From Clavaria fumosa (taxonomy: Eukaryota; Basidiomycota; Agaricomycetes; Agaricales; Clavariaceae): 64,000 nt of DNA. The position numbers were made by a program, and so were the translations under genes. Shown one piece after another: positions 33,201 through 44,319 of this stretch (positions are counted from its first letter, which is position 1; the number at the start of each line of letters is the position of its first letter). Under the pieces are notes generated by a model. It did no database searches. It was not told where the DNA came from and saw only the letters and a program-made list of their open reading frames with translations. The stretch is from assembly GCA_951802425.1 (NCBI GenBank), contig OX637802.1, positions 2,604,001 through 2,668,000 of the forward strand, read 5' to 3'.

Positions 33201-36200
33201 TATGAGTTAACATTATCTTCTCAACTGGATCGGTTCTGTCTCACACTGTCGGGTCGCTGTAATCTATGAGTTAATAACGTTATCATCCCATCCAAACAAC
33301 GTTCTCACCGCGTCCAACGATGGTTCTTGCACCGTTCTCTGTGAGTTTTCTTGCACCGTTCTCTGTGAGTTATTAATAACGTTATCAATTTATTCTCTGT
33401 CTCTGTCTCACCAGATATTCCTGTGAAATATTATTAACAACGTTATCTTTTCACCAGATTTGTTCTCTCTCACCACCAAATCTAGTTGTGCGGTAAATGA
33501 CAGCGTTTCCTGTGAGTTATTAATAACGTTATCTTTCTCACGGACTTGTTCTCTGTCTCACCGAATATGCTTCTCGTTGTTCGACATTTGACAGCGTGTT
33601 CTGTGAGTTATTAATGACGTCATCTTTTCATGGATTTGTTCTCTGTCTCACCAGATGATTTAGATGACCGGCAAGTGCCTGTGAGTTATTAATAACGTTA
33701 TCTTTTCATCAGATTTGTTCTCTGTCTCACCAGTAATTCTAGTTGTGTGATCCCTGTCACTCCCAGTTCCTCCAGATATGCTTGTCGTCCGTCAGGTGAC
33801 AGCCTCATCTGTGAGTTATTATTAATAACGTTATCTTTTTCATCGGATTGGTTCTCTCTCTCACTATTTGTGATAGTCGTTCGTAAAATGTCCGATTCAC
33901 CTCACTCATTGGTGGTGGATGTATTGATGATGATCCCTGTGTGATCTATGAGTTAACGTTATCTTTTCACTGGATATGTTATCTGTCTCACCTGATCCTG
34001 TAAGTAAAAGTGATCTGTGAGTTAACATCTGTCTCACCGTCATCAATTGCTCGCTCTGTGAGTTATTATTAATAATGTTATCAATTTATTCTCTGTCTCT
34101 GTCTCACCAGATAATTGGAAAAGTCCTGTGAATTATTAATAACGTTATCTTTTCACCAGATTTGTTCTCTCTCACCATCAAATCTTGTTGTCTGTCATTT
34201 GGCAGCGTTTCCTGTGAGTTATTAATAACGTTATCTTTCTCACGGACTTGTTCTCTGTCTCACCCAATGTGCTTGTTGTTGTTCGGCAATTGACAGCACG
34301 ATCTGTGAGTTATTAATAACGTCATCTTTTCAGGGATTTGTTCTCTGTCTCACCAGATCATCTAGACAACGGGCAAGTTCCTGTGAGTTATTAATAACGT
34401 TATCTTTTCATCAGATTTGTTCTCTGTCTCACCAGTAATTCTCGTCGTGTGTCACGTGTCACTTCCACCTGTCCCACCAGATATTCAACTCGTCCGTCAG
34501 GTGGCAGCCTTCTCTGTGAGTTATTATTAATAACGTTATCTTTTTCATCGGAATGGTTCTCTCTCTCACTATTTGTGATAGGTGTTCGTAAAATGCCGTT
34601 GTCCTTGTTGGTGAAGGTGGTTCCTGTGTGATCTGTGAGTTATCTTCTCATCGGATCTGTTCTCTGTCTCACCTCCGGCGGCACCCTTGGTGAAGGTTGA
34701 TCCTGTGTGATCTGTGAGTTAACATTATCTTCTCAACTGGATCGGTTCTGTCTCACCCTGTCGGGTGGCTGTAATCTATGAGTTAATAACGTTATCATCC
34801 CATCCAAACAACATTCTCACCGTGTCTGGTTCTGGCACCCTTCTCTGTGAGTTATTAATAACGTTATCAATTTATTCTCTGTCTCTGTCTCACCAGATAT
34901 TCCTGTGAGTTATTATTAATAATGTTATCTTTTCACCAGATTTGTTCTCTCTCACCACCACATCTAGTTGTGCGGCATATGGCAGCGTTTCCTGTGAGGT
35001 ATTAATAACGTTATCTTTCTCACGGACTTGTTCTCTGTCTCACCAGATATGCTTGTCGTCGTGCGTCATTTTGCAGCGTGTTCTGTGAGTTATTAAGAAC
35101 ATCATCTTTTCATGGATTTGTTCTCTGTCTCACCAGATGATTTAGATAACGGGCAAGGTTCTGTGAGTTATTAATAACATTATCTTTTCATCAGATTTGT
35201 TCTGTCTCACCAATAATTCTCGTCCTGTGTCCTGTGTCACTCCCAGATCCTCCAGATATGCTTGTCGTCCGTCAGGTGACAGCGTTATCTGTGAGTTATT
35301 ATTAATAACATTATCTTTTTCATCGGATTGGTTCTCTCACTCACCAGACGTGATAGTCGTTCGTGAAATGTCCGATTCCCCTCACTCATTGGTATTGATG
35401 ATGATCCCTGTGTGATCTATGAGTTAACGTTATCTTTTCACTGGATATGTTATCTGTCTCACCTGATCCTGTAAGTAAAAGTGATCGGTGAGTTAACATC
35501 TGTCTCACCAGCTCAAATGGCGTGCTCTGTGAGTTATTATTAATAACGTCATCAATTTATTCTCTGTCTCTGTCTCACCAGATAATCGAGAAAGAGCTGT
35601 GAGTTATTAATAACATTATCTTTTTCACTGGATTTGTTCACTGTCTCACCCACAAATCTTGTCGTTCCCTCAGTGTCATATTTTCCTGTGAGTTATTAAT
35701 AACGTTATCTTTCTCACGGACTTGTTCTGTCTCACCATCCTATATGCTTCTCGTTGTTCGTCATTTGACAGCCCCATCTGTGAGTTATTAATAACGTCAT
35801 CTTTTCATGGATTTGTTCTCTGTCTCACCTGATCATTTAGATGACGGACAAGGTTCTGTGAATTATTAATAACGTTATCTTTTCATCAGATTTGTTCTCT
35901 GTCTCACCAGATATTCTTGTTGTCCGTCAGGTGTCACTCCCTGTCCCACCAGATATTCAATTTGTTCCCTAAGTGGCAGCCTTCTCTGTGAGTTATTATT
36001 AATAACGTTATCTTTTTCATCGGATTGGTTCTCTCTCTCACTATTTGTGATAGTCGTTCCCAAAATAACCTTGACCGGCTCATTTCACTCATTGGATCTG
36101 TTCTCCGTCTCACCTCATCGAGTGGCTGTGTGATCTGTTAATAACGTTCTCATCTGATCCAAACAACGTGAGAATTCTCACATCTGGCGGTGAACTTGGC

Positions 36201-38308
36201 GTTGGCGGTATCGGTGATGGCTGTGTGGTCTCTGAGTTAATGTTGTCTTCTCAACTGGATCGATTCTGTCTCACCCTGTCGGGTGGCTGTAATCTATGAG
36301 TTAATAACGTTATCATCCCATTGGCCTATGAATTATTAATAACGTTATCTTTTTCAACGGATTTGTTCTCTGTCTCACCAGTAATTGTAGTCGTTGCTCA
36401 ATTGGCAGCGTTATCTGTGAGTTATTAATAAAAATGTTATCAATTTATTCTCTGTCTGTCTCACCAGATCTTCGCCAACAATGGCCTGTGAATTATTAAT
36501 AACGTTATCTTTTTCACCGGATTTGTTCTCTGTCTCACCTGCAAATCTAGTCGTCTGCCCTCTGGCCGCGTTATCTGTGAGTTATTAATAACGTTATCTT
36601 TTTCACGGATTTGTTCTCTGTCTCACCAGATATCTTCGTCGTTGGTCAATTGGCAGCATGCCCTGTGAGTTATTAATGACGTCATCTTTTCATGGATTTG
36701 TTCTCTGTCTCACCAGATGATTTAGATCATGGTCAAAGTCCTGTGAGTTTTTAATAACGTTATCTTTTCATCAGATTTGTTCTCTGTCTCACCATTAATT
36801 CTAGTTGTGTGGTAGCTGGCAATCTCCCCAGATATTCAAATAGTCCGTCAGGTGACAGCGTTCTCTGTGAGTTATTATTAATAACGTTATCTTTTTCACC
36901 GGAATGGTTCTCTCTCTCACTATTTGTAATATGTGTCCGTAAAATGACCTTGTCCTTGGTAGAGGTATCGATGATGGTCCCTGTGTGATCTATGAGTTAA
37001 ACGTTATCTTTTGACTGGATATGTTCTCTGTCTCACCCGTAATTGTAGTTGCTCAATTGGCGGCAGCTGCGAGTTATTAATAACGTTATCAATTTATTCT
37101 CTGTCTCTGTCTCACCAGATCTTGGATTGGCGGTAAAGGTGGTGGCTGTGTGATCTGTGAGTCAACGTTATCTTCTCAACTGGATCGGTTCTGTCTCACA
37201 CTGGGCGGCTGTAATCTATGAGTTAATAACATTATCATCCCATCCAAACAACGTTCTCACCCTGTCCAATGGTGGTGGATCTTCGTCAAAGGCCTGTGAA
37301 TTATTAATAACGTTGTCAATTTATTCTCTGTCTCTGTCTCACCAGATCTTCGCCAACAATGGCCTGTGAATTATTAATAACGTTATCTTTTCACCAGATT
37401 TGTTCTCTGTCTCACCAGTTCGTCTATTGTGTGTGGTGACAGAGTGTCCTGTGAGTTATTGATAACGTTATCTTTTTCACGGATTTGTTCTCCGTCTCAC
37501 CAGATGTGCTTGTCGTTGTTCAGATGTCAGCGTTCTCTGTGAGTTATTAATAACGTTATCAATTTATTCTCTGTCTCTGTCTCACCAGATATTCCTGTGA
37601 GTTATTAATAACGTTATCTTTTTCATCAGATTTGTTCTCTGTCTCACCTGATCCGCCCTTCTTCGCCAAGGTTGATCCTGTGTGATCTGTGAGTTATCTT
37701 CTCATCGGATCTGTTCTCTGTCTCACCTCCGGCGGCACCCTTGATGAAGGTTGATTCTGTGTGATCTGTGAGTTATCTTCTCATCGGATCTGTTCTCTGT
37801 CTCACCACCACCGGCACCGGTGGTTCCTGTGTGGTCTGTGAGTCAACGTTATCTTCTCAACTGGATCGGTTCTGTCTCACACTGGGATTTGTTCTCTCTC
37901 TCACCAATAATTCTCGTCGTGTGTCAGGTGTCTGACTATCCAGATATTTGTTCCATTCGTCATCTGTCAGCGTTCTCTGTGAGTTATTATTAATAACGTT
38001 ATCTTTTTCACTGGATTTGTTCTCTCTCTCACCATATGTAATAGTTGTTCGTGAAGTGACGTCCTTGGTAGAGGTATCGATGATGGTCCCTGTGTGATCT
38101 ATGAGTTAAACGTTATCTTTTGACTGGATATGTTCTCTGTCTCACCTGATCCGCCCTTGTTGGTGAAGGTGGATCCTGTGTGATCTGTGAGTTATCTTCT
38201 CATCGGATCTGTTCTCTGTCTCACCACCACCGGCACTACCTCCTGCACTGTCGACTGTTGAGGTCGAGGTAACCTCTTTCCCGGCCTCAATCCGTGGGGG
38301 GCGGGTGG
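30245..38308 (-). CDS. Giant micro-exon gene with a C-terminal four-helix membrane domain
   Basis: About 79 exons encode roughly 1,300 residues. The last five exons are 31735-31339, 31278-31240 (or to 31213), 31153-30956, 30890-30747 and 30687-30245. They encode four hydrophobic helices (VPSFVLYTILVFSCIFW; VLGVFWTVYVLGIIIWI; IWWFPLIAFAANFILV; FNLIATVLTMGYFIYMV), a Cys-rich loop (CCGCYEPPMDLYDCPCC) and a charged helical tail. Upstream, in the same frame, about 74 tiny exons follow from 31786 to 38308. Every one I measured is a multiple of three, phase 0 and stop-free. They encode short charged modules such as RTLTSEQRQAHL, ALAGHLNHL and PPDR. The introns are near-identical and 40-56 nt long. 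The 5' exon (38225 to about 38308) is preceded by an in-frame TAA, and the true start is unresolved. The product is probably a membrane protein with a long modular N-terminal part; its function is unknown. Confidence 0.8.
31745..32594 (-). repeat. Proximal intron-exon array of the micro-exon gene
   Basis: Twelve exons of 15-27 nt alternate with 40-41 nt repeats. The intron core starts GTGAGAGTTTGTTTGGATC and ends GCTCATAG; a second AG nine bases on (ATCACACAG or ATTACATAG) is the likelier acceptor. In five copies (31987, 32055, 32191, 32327, 32395) using the first AG would put a TAG in frame, which the second AG removes. Modules read SLSTGQ, PTGQQV, PTGSQA, PPAGQ and SSSNGQ. The unit is 68 bp with a 136-bp higher-order period. 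Confidence 0.8.
32595..32813 (-). other. Composite exon containing an exonised intron
   Basis: The 3' part (32732-32595, 46 codons, containing PWFVPWSGMLAYAWNWWW) is preceded by an intron copy that has lost 8 bp, including its GT donor. The 45-nt remainder (32777-32733) is now read as 15 stop-free codons (ENKSVEKDNVINNSQ), joining the upstream module KLLSHDQRLQLL in frame. This shows an intron turned into coding sequence. Confidence 0.75.
32814..38224 (-). repeat. Distal intron-exon array of the micro-exon gene
   Basis: About 60 exons. Introns of 49-56 nt have donor GTGAGAC or GTGAGAG, the palindrome GTTATTAATAAC near the 3' end (branch site) and acceptor CTCACAG or CACACAG. Examples (plus coordinates, codons): 37501-37536, 12; 37586-37594, 3; 36793-36864, 24; 36539-36574, 12; 35908-35985, 26; 35463-35468, 2; 34433-34513, 27; 33412-33420, 3; 33122-33190, 23. 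Exons recur in fixed order with a block of about 700-780 bp (eight exons) and a higher-order repeat of about 1.48 kb (35908 to 34433; 35211 to 33731). Module types: xRLxPDGRxxYL...ELL; xLAxxLNHL; xTLSxxEQRxAYL; ETLxxxxQLDLV; EYL; DQ; PPDR; SxxFYExLSQI. Confidence 0.8.
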
Positions 38309-39278
38309 CTCTGTGGCGCTGGGTTATGCGGACTGGAATTCGAATGCATGACGTTTATCCGGCGACAAACCTGACATTTCTTCTATTTGCGCCAAAATGC
38401 GATGAAGTGATAGAGGACAAGCTCAAAAACGAGATGATGGTGGAGAGAATACAAGAACAACGAAGACACACTCAGGTCTGGTCAGCATCGCTCGTTTCAG
38501 TGGGAAGAAGGGGCTGTGCGTGAAACGGTGGACACCCCTCCGCGAATGCAAGGGCGGCTCCTTGTGACGAAGCGTCGTCGTCGTTTTTTCACCACTGCCT
38601 CAACCACTGATACATCACACTGCATTTCATCGAAATTTCATCATTCGCGATTGCCAACATTTCAATACACTAAGCACAAAGTGTATGTATATGATGGCAA
38701 CGCAGAAAATACTCATGTTCTGTTTGACGATGGAATGCGTCTGAAGAAATGACTCATCGTCCATGCTTGGCCCAAATCACACGCTCGTACGACTCTCGGA
38801 GGGGAGTGGAATGAGCCAACACAATAAGACGCGCGTTCACGTACGGCGGGGGCAGCAGAGGGTGAATGACCTAGAGGCTGATTACGAGGGGAAAGCAGCA
38901 CGACGCGGTGGATGACGACGACAGCGTAGACAGCGTGCGCCGGCGGTCCAGCTGCGGTCCAGCTGCGGTTGATGCTGTCGCTGCTGTTGCTGCTCTGGTG
39001 ATGGTGGTAGTGGTAGAGGTGCAGATGTGACAGTCCCTGGTTCCGGAGATGTGGGGAGCTCGTCGCGCTGGCAGCAGCGATGGATCAGGGAACGGCGGAG
39101 GCGCGCTGCCTGACGACGGCGGCGGCGACGCCGAGACGACGTTGAGCGGTGCCGGCGCGGCCTGCTGTCCCGTTTGCACGTTCGCATCTCCCTGCTGCGG
39201 TCGTGCACTGGCGGAGGAAGCGTAGGGCAGCGAGGAGGGTTGCTCGTCGGGACCGCTGGTCAGACGCCGATAGTGCAG
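38309..39278. other. Intergenic region between divergent genes
   Basis: Presumed promoters of the micro-exon gene (minus) and the Pho80-like cyclin gene (plus). Candidate minus-strand start codons at 38377 and 38349 fail to connect cleanly to the array frame. The GC-rich stretch 38900-39270 gives overlapping open frames on both strands without recognisable domains. Confidence 0.5.
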
Positions 39279-40667
39279 ATGGACTTCCGGACGTCCTCGT
39301 CTGACGAGGACGTGATCGCACCGCTCTCGGAGCCTATTCCTCCAGGGAATCTTGGTGGGTGGCGATGGTGAAGTTAGTGCACTGCTAGACGCGTATGGGC
39401 TGAGGGAGAGTGTTCGAGGCAGAGGTTACAGAGCTGCGCCACCGCACTGCTCGTCTCCACCACCAGACGAGGGCAATGGATGGATGGACAACAGCACTGA
39501 CGACCGAGTGCTGTTGCCGTTCGTCTTCACCGAAGCCCCAATGGACAGTCTCGTCCTGCTGATTGGTACGAGTCCGCCCCTCCCAGACCCTTTGCTCGTC
39601 AACCGCTGTAGCCAACTGCACATCACGCACATGCTTCTCTCTCTTTCGTTGCAGCCGACATGCTTGCCCGTCTTATGGCGCACAATGACCGCATACCGCT
39701 CTATGCGTGAGCCTCGTCGTCGTGTTACACCTGCCTTATCGTTGGCAAGCGATGTTGATTGATACCATGCAGCGAAAGCCTGACACGTTTCCACTCCCGC
39801 TCGACGCCCAACATCTCCGTTTTAGACTATCTGAGACGCATTGTCAATTACACAAAGGTCGAGGTATGCTGTTATTTTGTTGTTGTGTTTCGAGACCGAT
39901 GTCTGGGACGGGTTGCTCCCAACACTACTCCCTCTCTGCAGAAATCCGTTCTACTCCTCACCTTGCATTACATCGACCAAATATGTGCTCGGGTGCCGCT
40001 GTTCACGCTGTCGTCTTTGACCTGCCATCGATTCATCATCACCGCCATCGTAGTCTCCAGTAAAGGCCTCTGCGATACCTTCTGCAGGAACAGCCTCTAC
40101 GCCAAAGTCGGCGGGATCCCCACATCCGAGCTGAACATGCTTGAGCGAGAGTTCCTCCGCGCGATTGACTGGAGGCTCACGGTGAGCTTCCTCTCTACGG
40201 CCATGTCCGAATCCCACGTATCAAAAAAGCCGGGTGTCTGGCCCTCCGACCTGCATCGGCAGCGGCGACACACCCCATTCCATTCCATCCCATCCCATCC
40301 CCATTCTCATCCATCATTTTCCACACACACACTCCTACAGTGCACGCGCGAAGTCCTGCAAGAGTACTACGTCAATCTTGTGCGCACTCACAGCACAGGG
40401 CGCTTCGCGATCGTCGGTGTCGGCACAGGCGTAGAGCTCGCCACCCCTACCACCACCATCTCATCGGGTATCTCAACCTCATCCGACAGCGACGTTGACC
40501 TCAGCGGCAGCAGCACCGGCGCCAGCGTGCCTTCCAGCCCGACATCCCCACGGACCCCGTCCGCCATCTTCGTCGACGTCGCTTTCCCCGACAGTGCGAC
40601 ACGCCCTCGTCCGACCATAGAGCAGAATATTGCGTTCGCCGAGCTCCAGCAGTCATGGGAACGATGA
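39279..40667 (+). CDS. Pho80-like cyclin
   Basis: Six exons: 39279-39354, 39425-39565, 39655-39706, 39773-39863, 39942-40181 and 40341-40667, 308 aa. The cyclin box of the PHO80/Pcl family spans about residues 85-225: ADMLARLMAHNDRI, TPNISVLDYLRRIV, LLLTLHYIDQICA, RFIITAIVVSSKGLCDTF, YAKVGGIPTSELNMLEREFL and DWRLTCTREVLQEYY. The N-terminus is acidic (DFRTSSSDEDV). The C-terminus is Ser/Thr/Pro-rich, as in regulatory tails. Such cyclins partner Pho85-type kinases in phosphate and nutrient signalling and polarity; the specific role cannot be told from sequence. The second intron acceptor (CAGAG before GTTACAG) was chosen because it alone keeps the frame. ATG 39279 is the first in frame. Confidence 0.9.
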
Positions 40668-40966
40668 AACGTGGTGGGTCGGGTCGCTCACGGTTCCGGC
40701 TGTAGACACTCGCAGACCGTGAAGACGGCATTCCGAATTTCGGCCACCACCCCTGCCTCATATAGTAGTACACTGCTGAAGTGTCCCGTACCTTATGCGC
40801 AAGACGGAAATTATCCGCATTGACAAGTCCTCTAATGTGCATAAAGATGATCTGAATTTTGTGGTGCCATCTACAAGAAACTTGAATGAGGAATCGGAGA
40901 AGGGAAGAGCAAGGTTAAAAATGAGTCTACAGTAGATTTTATCACAACGTATGGTATGAGATCGCA

Positions 40967-41351
40967 CTAGGTGTATACGTTTCGGTCGGTTGGTGGGTGC
41001 TGCCGCCTTGTGTGACGCTTCCCGCAGGGCATCGCCTCGCCGCTGTCGTCCCCATCTGCTGTTGTCCCCATTGCGATTGCGGTCGGGTAAATCTCGACAC
41101 CGAAGGGGTCGGTGATGAGTGTCTCATTGAGCAGACGTCTGAAGAAGTCCAGATGGATGTCCGTGTGCAAGTGGATTTTCTTGAACGTGTATAAATCGAA
41201 CACGAAAGAAGGAAAGACAGCGTTAGATCGGTGTTGGGATGACAAGGAATGCAGAATATGAAATGAGACAGACATCTTGTTATTATAATACCTTCCATAA
41301 ATGGGTCCAACAGCCATGCTGATGTCATAGTCCATTCTCAAACTGTGCAAG
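40967..41351 (-). pseudogene. 3' remnant of an unidentified gene
   Basis: Two adjacent exons are readable: about 41350-41298 (MDYDISMAVGPIYG, between CACAG and a GTATTA donor) and one ending at the stop 40967, containing KIHLHTDIHLDFFRRLLNET and DPFGVEIYPTAIAMG. The protein looks like a conserved fungal sequence, but I cannot name it. Upstream of 41351 the coding sequence is lost into repeats, so this is probably a truncated gene. It is convergent with the cyclin gene. Confidence 0.5.
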
Positions 41352-41574
41352 GTAGGACATATAGATGAGCCCTGAAAGAGGCCATATACAATATTTGCAT
41401 GACCCTCACTCAGTGTACTAGCAGGAGGGGGGTACCCTCTTCAATGTACATGGGAATGTTCACATCACTGGCACCCATGGGCCACATTATGTCCATACAT
41501 GAGACAATTGTGCAGGCCCTTTTAGAGTCCTGCTCCAAGGGATCCCTTTCAGGTCCCTTCCCCTTCACTGCAGT

Positions 41575-42006
41575 TTACAGTGCAGTAAGCTCTTCATTGG
41601 CACTTGCCAACTTCTCTGTCAGGGAGAGAACTCTCTCCTGTGCCACCTTAAGGTCTTTCTTGACCTTGTCCAAGCCATCATAAGCTCTTTTGAGCTTTTG
41701 CTGGTGCCCCTGGCACCAGGCACTCCCCTTCTTGCTGTCTTCATGCAAGTCTGCAAGCTTGTGCTGAAGCACCTTGAGCTCTGGCCCAAGCTTGTGCTTG
41801 GCACATCCTTAAGCATTTGCTGAAACACTTTATCTGAGTGCAAGAGCAACTCAAAGATGTGGTTAGGGCAGAGCATGGGTATACCCATGCTCTGCCCTAG
41901 ATGTGGTGACAGAACCTGATGCACTGAGTGTGCCAGGATCCATGAGTGAACATGCAATCTTGGACCCAGGGGAGGATCTCCTCCCCTTGTGATAATGATG
42001 GCTAGG
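41575..42006 (-). pseudogene. Coding remnant interrupted by the fold-back element
   Basis: A minus-strand frame (LAIIITRGGDPPLGPRLHV onward) is joined after one shift to a coiled-coil frame ending at 41575 (KKDLKVAQERVLSLTEKLAS). Across the insertion at 42007-46702 the frame continues upstream at 46703-46770 (NDHCWNGWVV), so the fold-back element landed in this coding sequence. Family unknown; possibly transposon-derived. Confidence 0.45.
41864..41899. repeat. Perfect 36-bp palindrome
   Basis: Centred on 41881/41882, with arms TAGGGCAGAGCATGGGTA and complement and no spacer. It lies in the coding remnant. Confidence 0.9.
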
Positions 42007-42164
42007 CACATAGTTCAGTCAGATATTGTAGTATATAACTACATACCGGATGCTGCATATCCCCTGTATATAATGCGGTACCGGAATCCGCCGGAGATAT
42101 CCGTATCCTTGGTATAATACAGGTCCGCCAGAGGATATCCCTCTCCAGTGTGAGACCTGTCCAG

Positions 42165-43015
42165 CGGAGGGATATTAGGATATCCCTCTCCAGTATGAGA
42201 CCCATCCAGCGGAGATATTAGGATATCCCTCTCCTGTAAGAGACCTGTCCAGTGGAGATATTAGGATATCCTTCTCCAGTATGAGACCTGTCCAGTGGAG
42301 AGATATTAGGATATCCTTCCCCTGTATGAGACCTGTCCAGCAGAGATATTAGGATATCCTTCCCCTGTACGAGACCTGTCCAGCAGAGATATTAGGATAT
42401 CCTTCCCCTGTACAAGACCTGTCCAGCAGAGATATTAGGATATCCTTCCCCTGTATGAGACCTGTCCAGCGAAGATATTAGGATATCCTTCTGCAGTATG
42501 AGACATGTCCAGCAGAGATATTAGGATATCCTTCCCCTGTATGAGACCTGTCCAGCGGAGATATTAGGATATCCTTCCCCTGTATGAGACCTGTCCAGCA
42601 GAGATATTAGGATATCCTTCCCCTGTACGAGACCTGTCCAGCGGAGATATTAGGATATCCTTTCCCTGTATGAGACCTGTCCAGCGAAGATATTAGGATA
42701 TCCTTCTGCAGTATGAGACATGTCCAGCAGAGATATTAGGATATCCTTCCCCTGTATGAGACCTGTCCAGCATAGATATTAGGATATCCTTCTCCTGTAA
42801 GAGACATGTCCAGCGGAGATATTAGGATATCCTTCCCCTGTATGAGACCTGTCCAGCGGAGATATTAGGATATCCTTCCCCTGTACGAGACCTGTCCAGC
42901 AGAGATATTAGGATATCCTTCTGCAGTATGAGACATGTCCAGCAGGGATATTAGGATATCCTTCCCCTGTATGAGACCTCTCCAGTGGAGATAGTAGGAT
43001 ATCTATCCCCTGTAC
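42165..43015. repeat. 43-bp tandem array, left arm, about 20 copies
   Basis: Unit contains AGATATTAGGATATCCTTCC and GAGACCTGTCCAGC; variants have CTGCAGTATGAG or CCCCTGTATGAG. Confidence 0.9.
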
Positions 43016-44319
43016 CCAGCATGGCTGCTTTTGGTAAGCCACTATGACTGTGGGAACTTTTTCACACAGCTTGCAAAATATGACATATGATATATCAAAA
43101 AATCAGCAAAAATCAGGAGATTCCGGATCTGGACACCATACATATGTATCCTTCTTAGTTCAATGTCAATTTGCAAAATACACTGAATACATTTGTTTTT
43201 CCTCACTTCTTCAATACTTTGGCTTAAAAATAGATAGCTAGAGAATCTACACACCACCTGTGGACATATGGGAAGGGTGTGGATTAGTTTAACAACCCAT
43301 CAACCATCTCTGTCACCTCCCTGGAATCCATTACTAGGAATTAGGGTGTTATTGGCCTGGGAGCATGGCTATGTGTTAGATTGCAAATTCCAGCCATCAG
43401 ACTATGCTTTATGACATTTAATACAACCACACAAAAGCCCATAATATTTGGTGCAGAACTACAGATTCCCCATGTCTATTTTCCCAAATTTCTCAAAATC
43501 TCTCCCTAGACAACCTCCTGTGTCAAATCACATATTCCTGTTGTCTAATAGCTGACAATGAATGCATAAATACATGTTCAAAGTTTGGTGAAGTTAGGTA
43601 AAGTTCTCAGGAAGTTAGCCCAGAATGTGTGTTTTACAAGACAGTCTAAAGTGAAGGCAACAACACAGGCAAGGATAAGCAAGACCTTGACTGGCTTCCA
43701 AAACACACATTCTGGGCTAACTTCCTGAGAACTTTACCTAACTTCACCAAACTTTGAACATGTATTTATGCATTCATTGTCAGCTATTAGACAACAGGAA
43801 TATGTGATTTGACACAGGAGGTTGTCTAGGGAGAGATTTTGAGAAATTTGGGAAAATAGACATGGGGAATCTGTAGTTCTGCACCAAATATTATGGGCTT
43901 TTGTGTGGTTGTATTAAATGTCATAAAGCATAGTCTGATGGCTGGAATTTGCAATCTAACACATAGCCATGCTCCCAGGCCAATAACACCCTAATTCCTA
44001 GTAATGGATTCCAGGGAGGTGACAGAGATGGTTGATGGGTTGTTAAACTAATCCACACCCTTCCCATATGTCCACAGGTGGTGTGTAGATTCTCTAGCTA
44101 TCTATTTTTAAGCCAAAGTATTGAAGAAGTGAGGAAAAACAAATGTATTCAGTGTATTTTGCAAATTGACATTGAACTAAGAAGGATACATATGTATGGT
44201 GTCCAGATCCAGAATCTCCTGATTTTTGCTGATCTTTTGATATATCATATGTCATATTTTGCAAGCTGTGTGAAAAAGCTCCCACAGTCATAGTGGCTTA
44301 CCAAAAGCAGCCATGCTGG

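Noticed and set aside
32722..38175. Plus-strand reading of the 32-38 kb array as introns GTGAGTT to CACCAG
   Set aside because: With those boundaries exon lengths are one less than a multiple of three for the common unit, frames break, and nothing on the plus strand continues from the array. The minus strand keeps frame in every unit and joins the membrane-domain exons.
38871..39321. Minus-strand Arg/Ala/Ser-rich frames upstream of the cyclin gene
   Set aside because: GC-rich promoter and 5' UTR composition; no splice continuity or domain.
41399..41683. Plus-strand 94-codon frame
   Set aside because: Shadow of the minus-strand coiled-coil remnant (LTEKLASANEEL).
43042..44293. Mirrored 65-72 codon frames in the fold-back element (MVCRFSSYLFLSQ type)
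   Set aside because: Identical short frames exist because the arms are inverted copies; no domain, similar open length on both strands.
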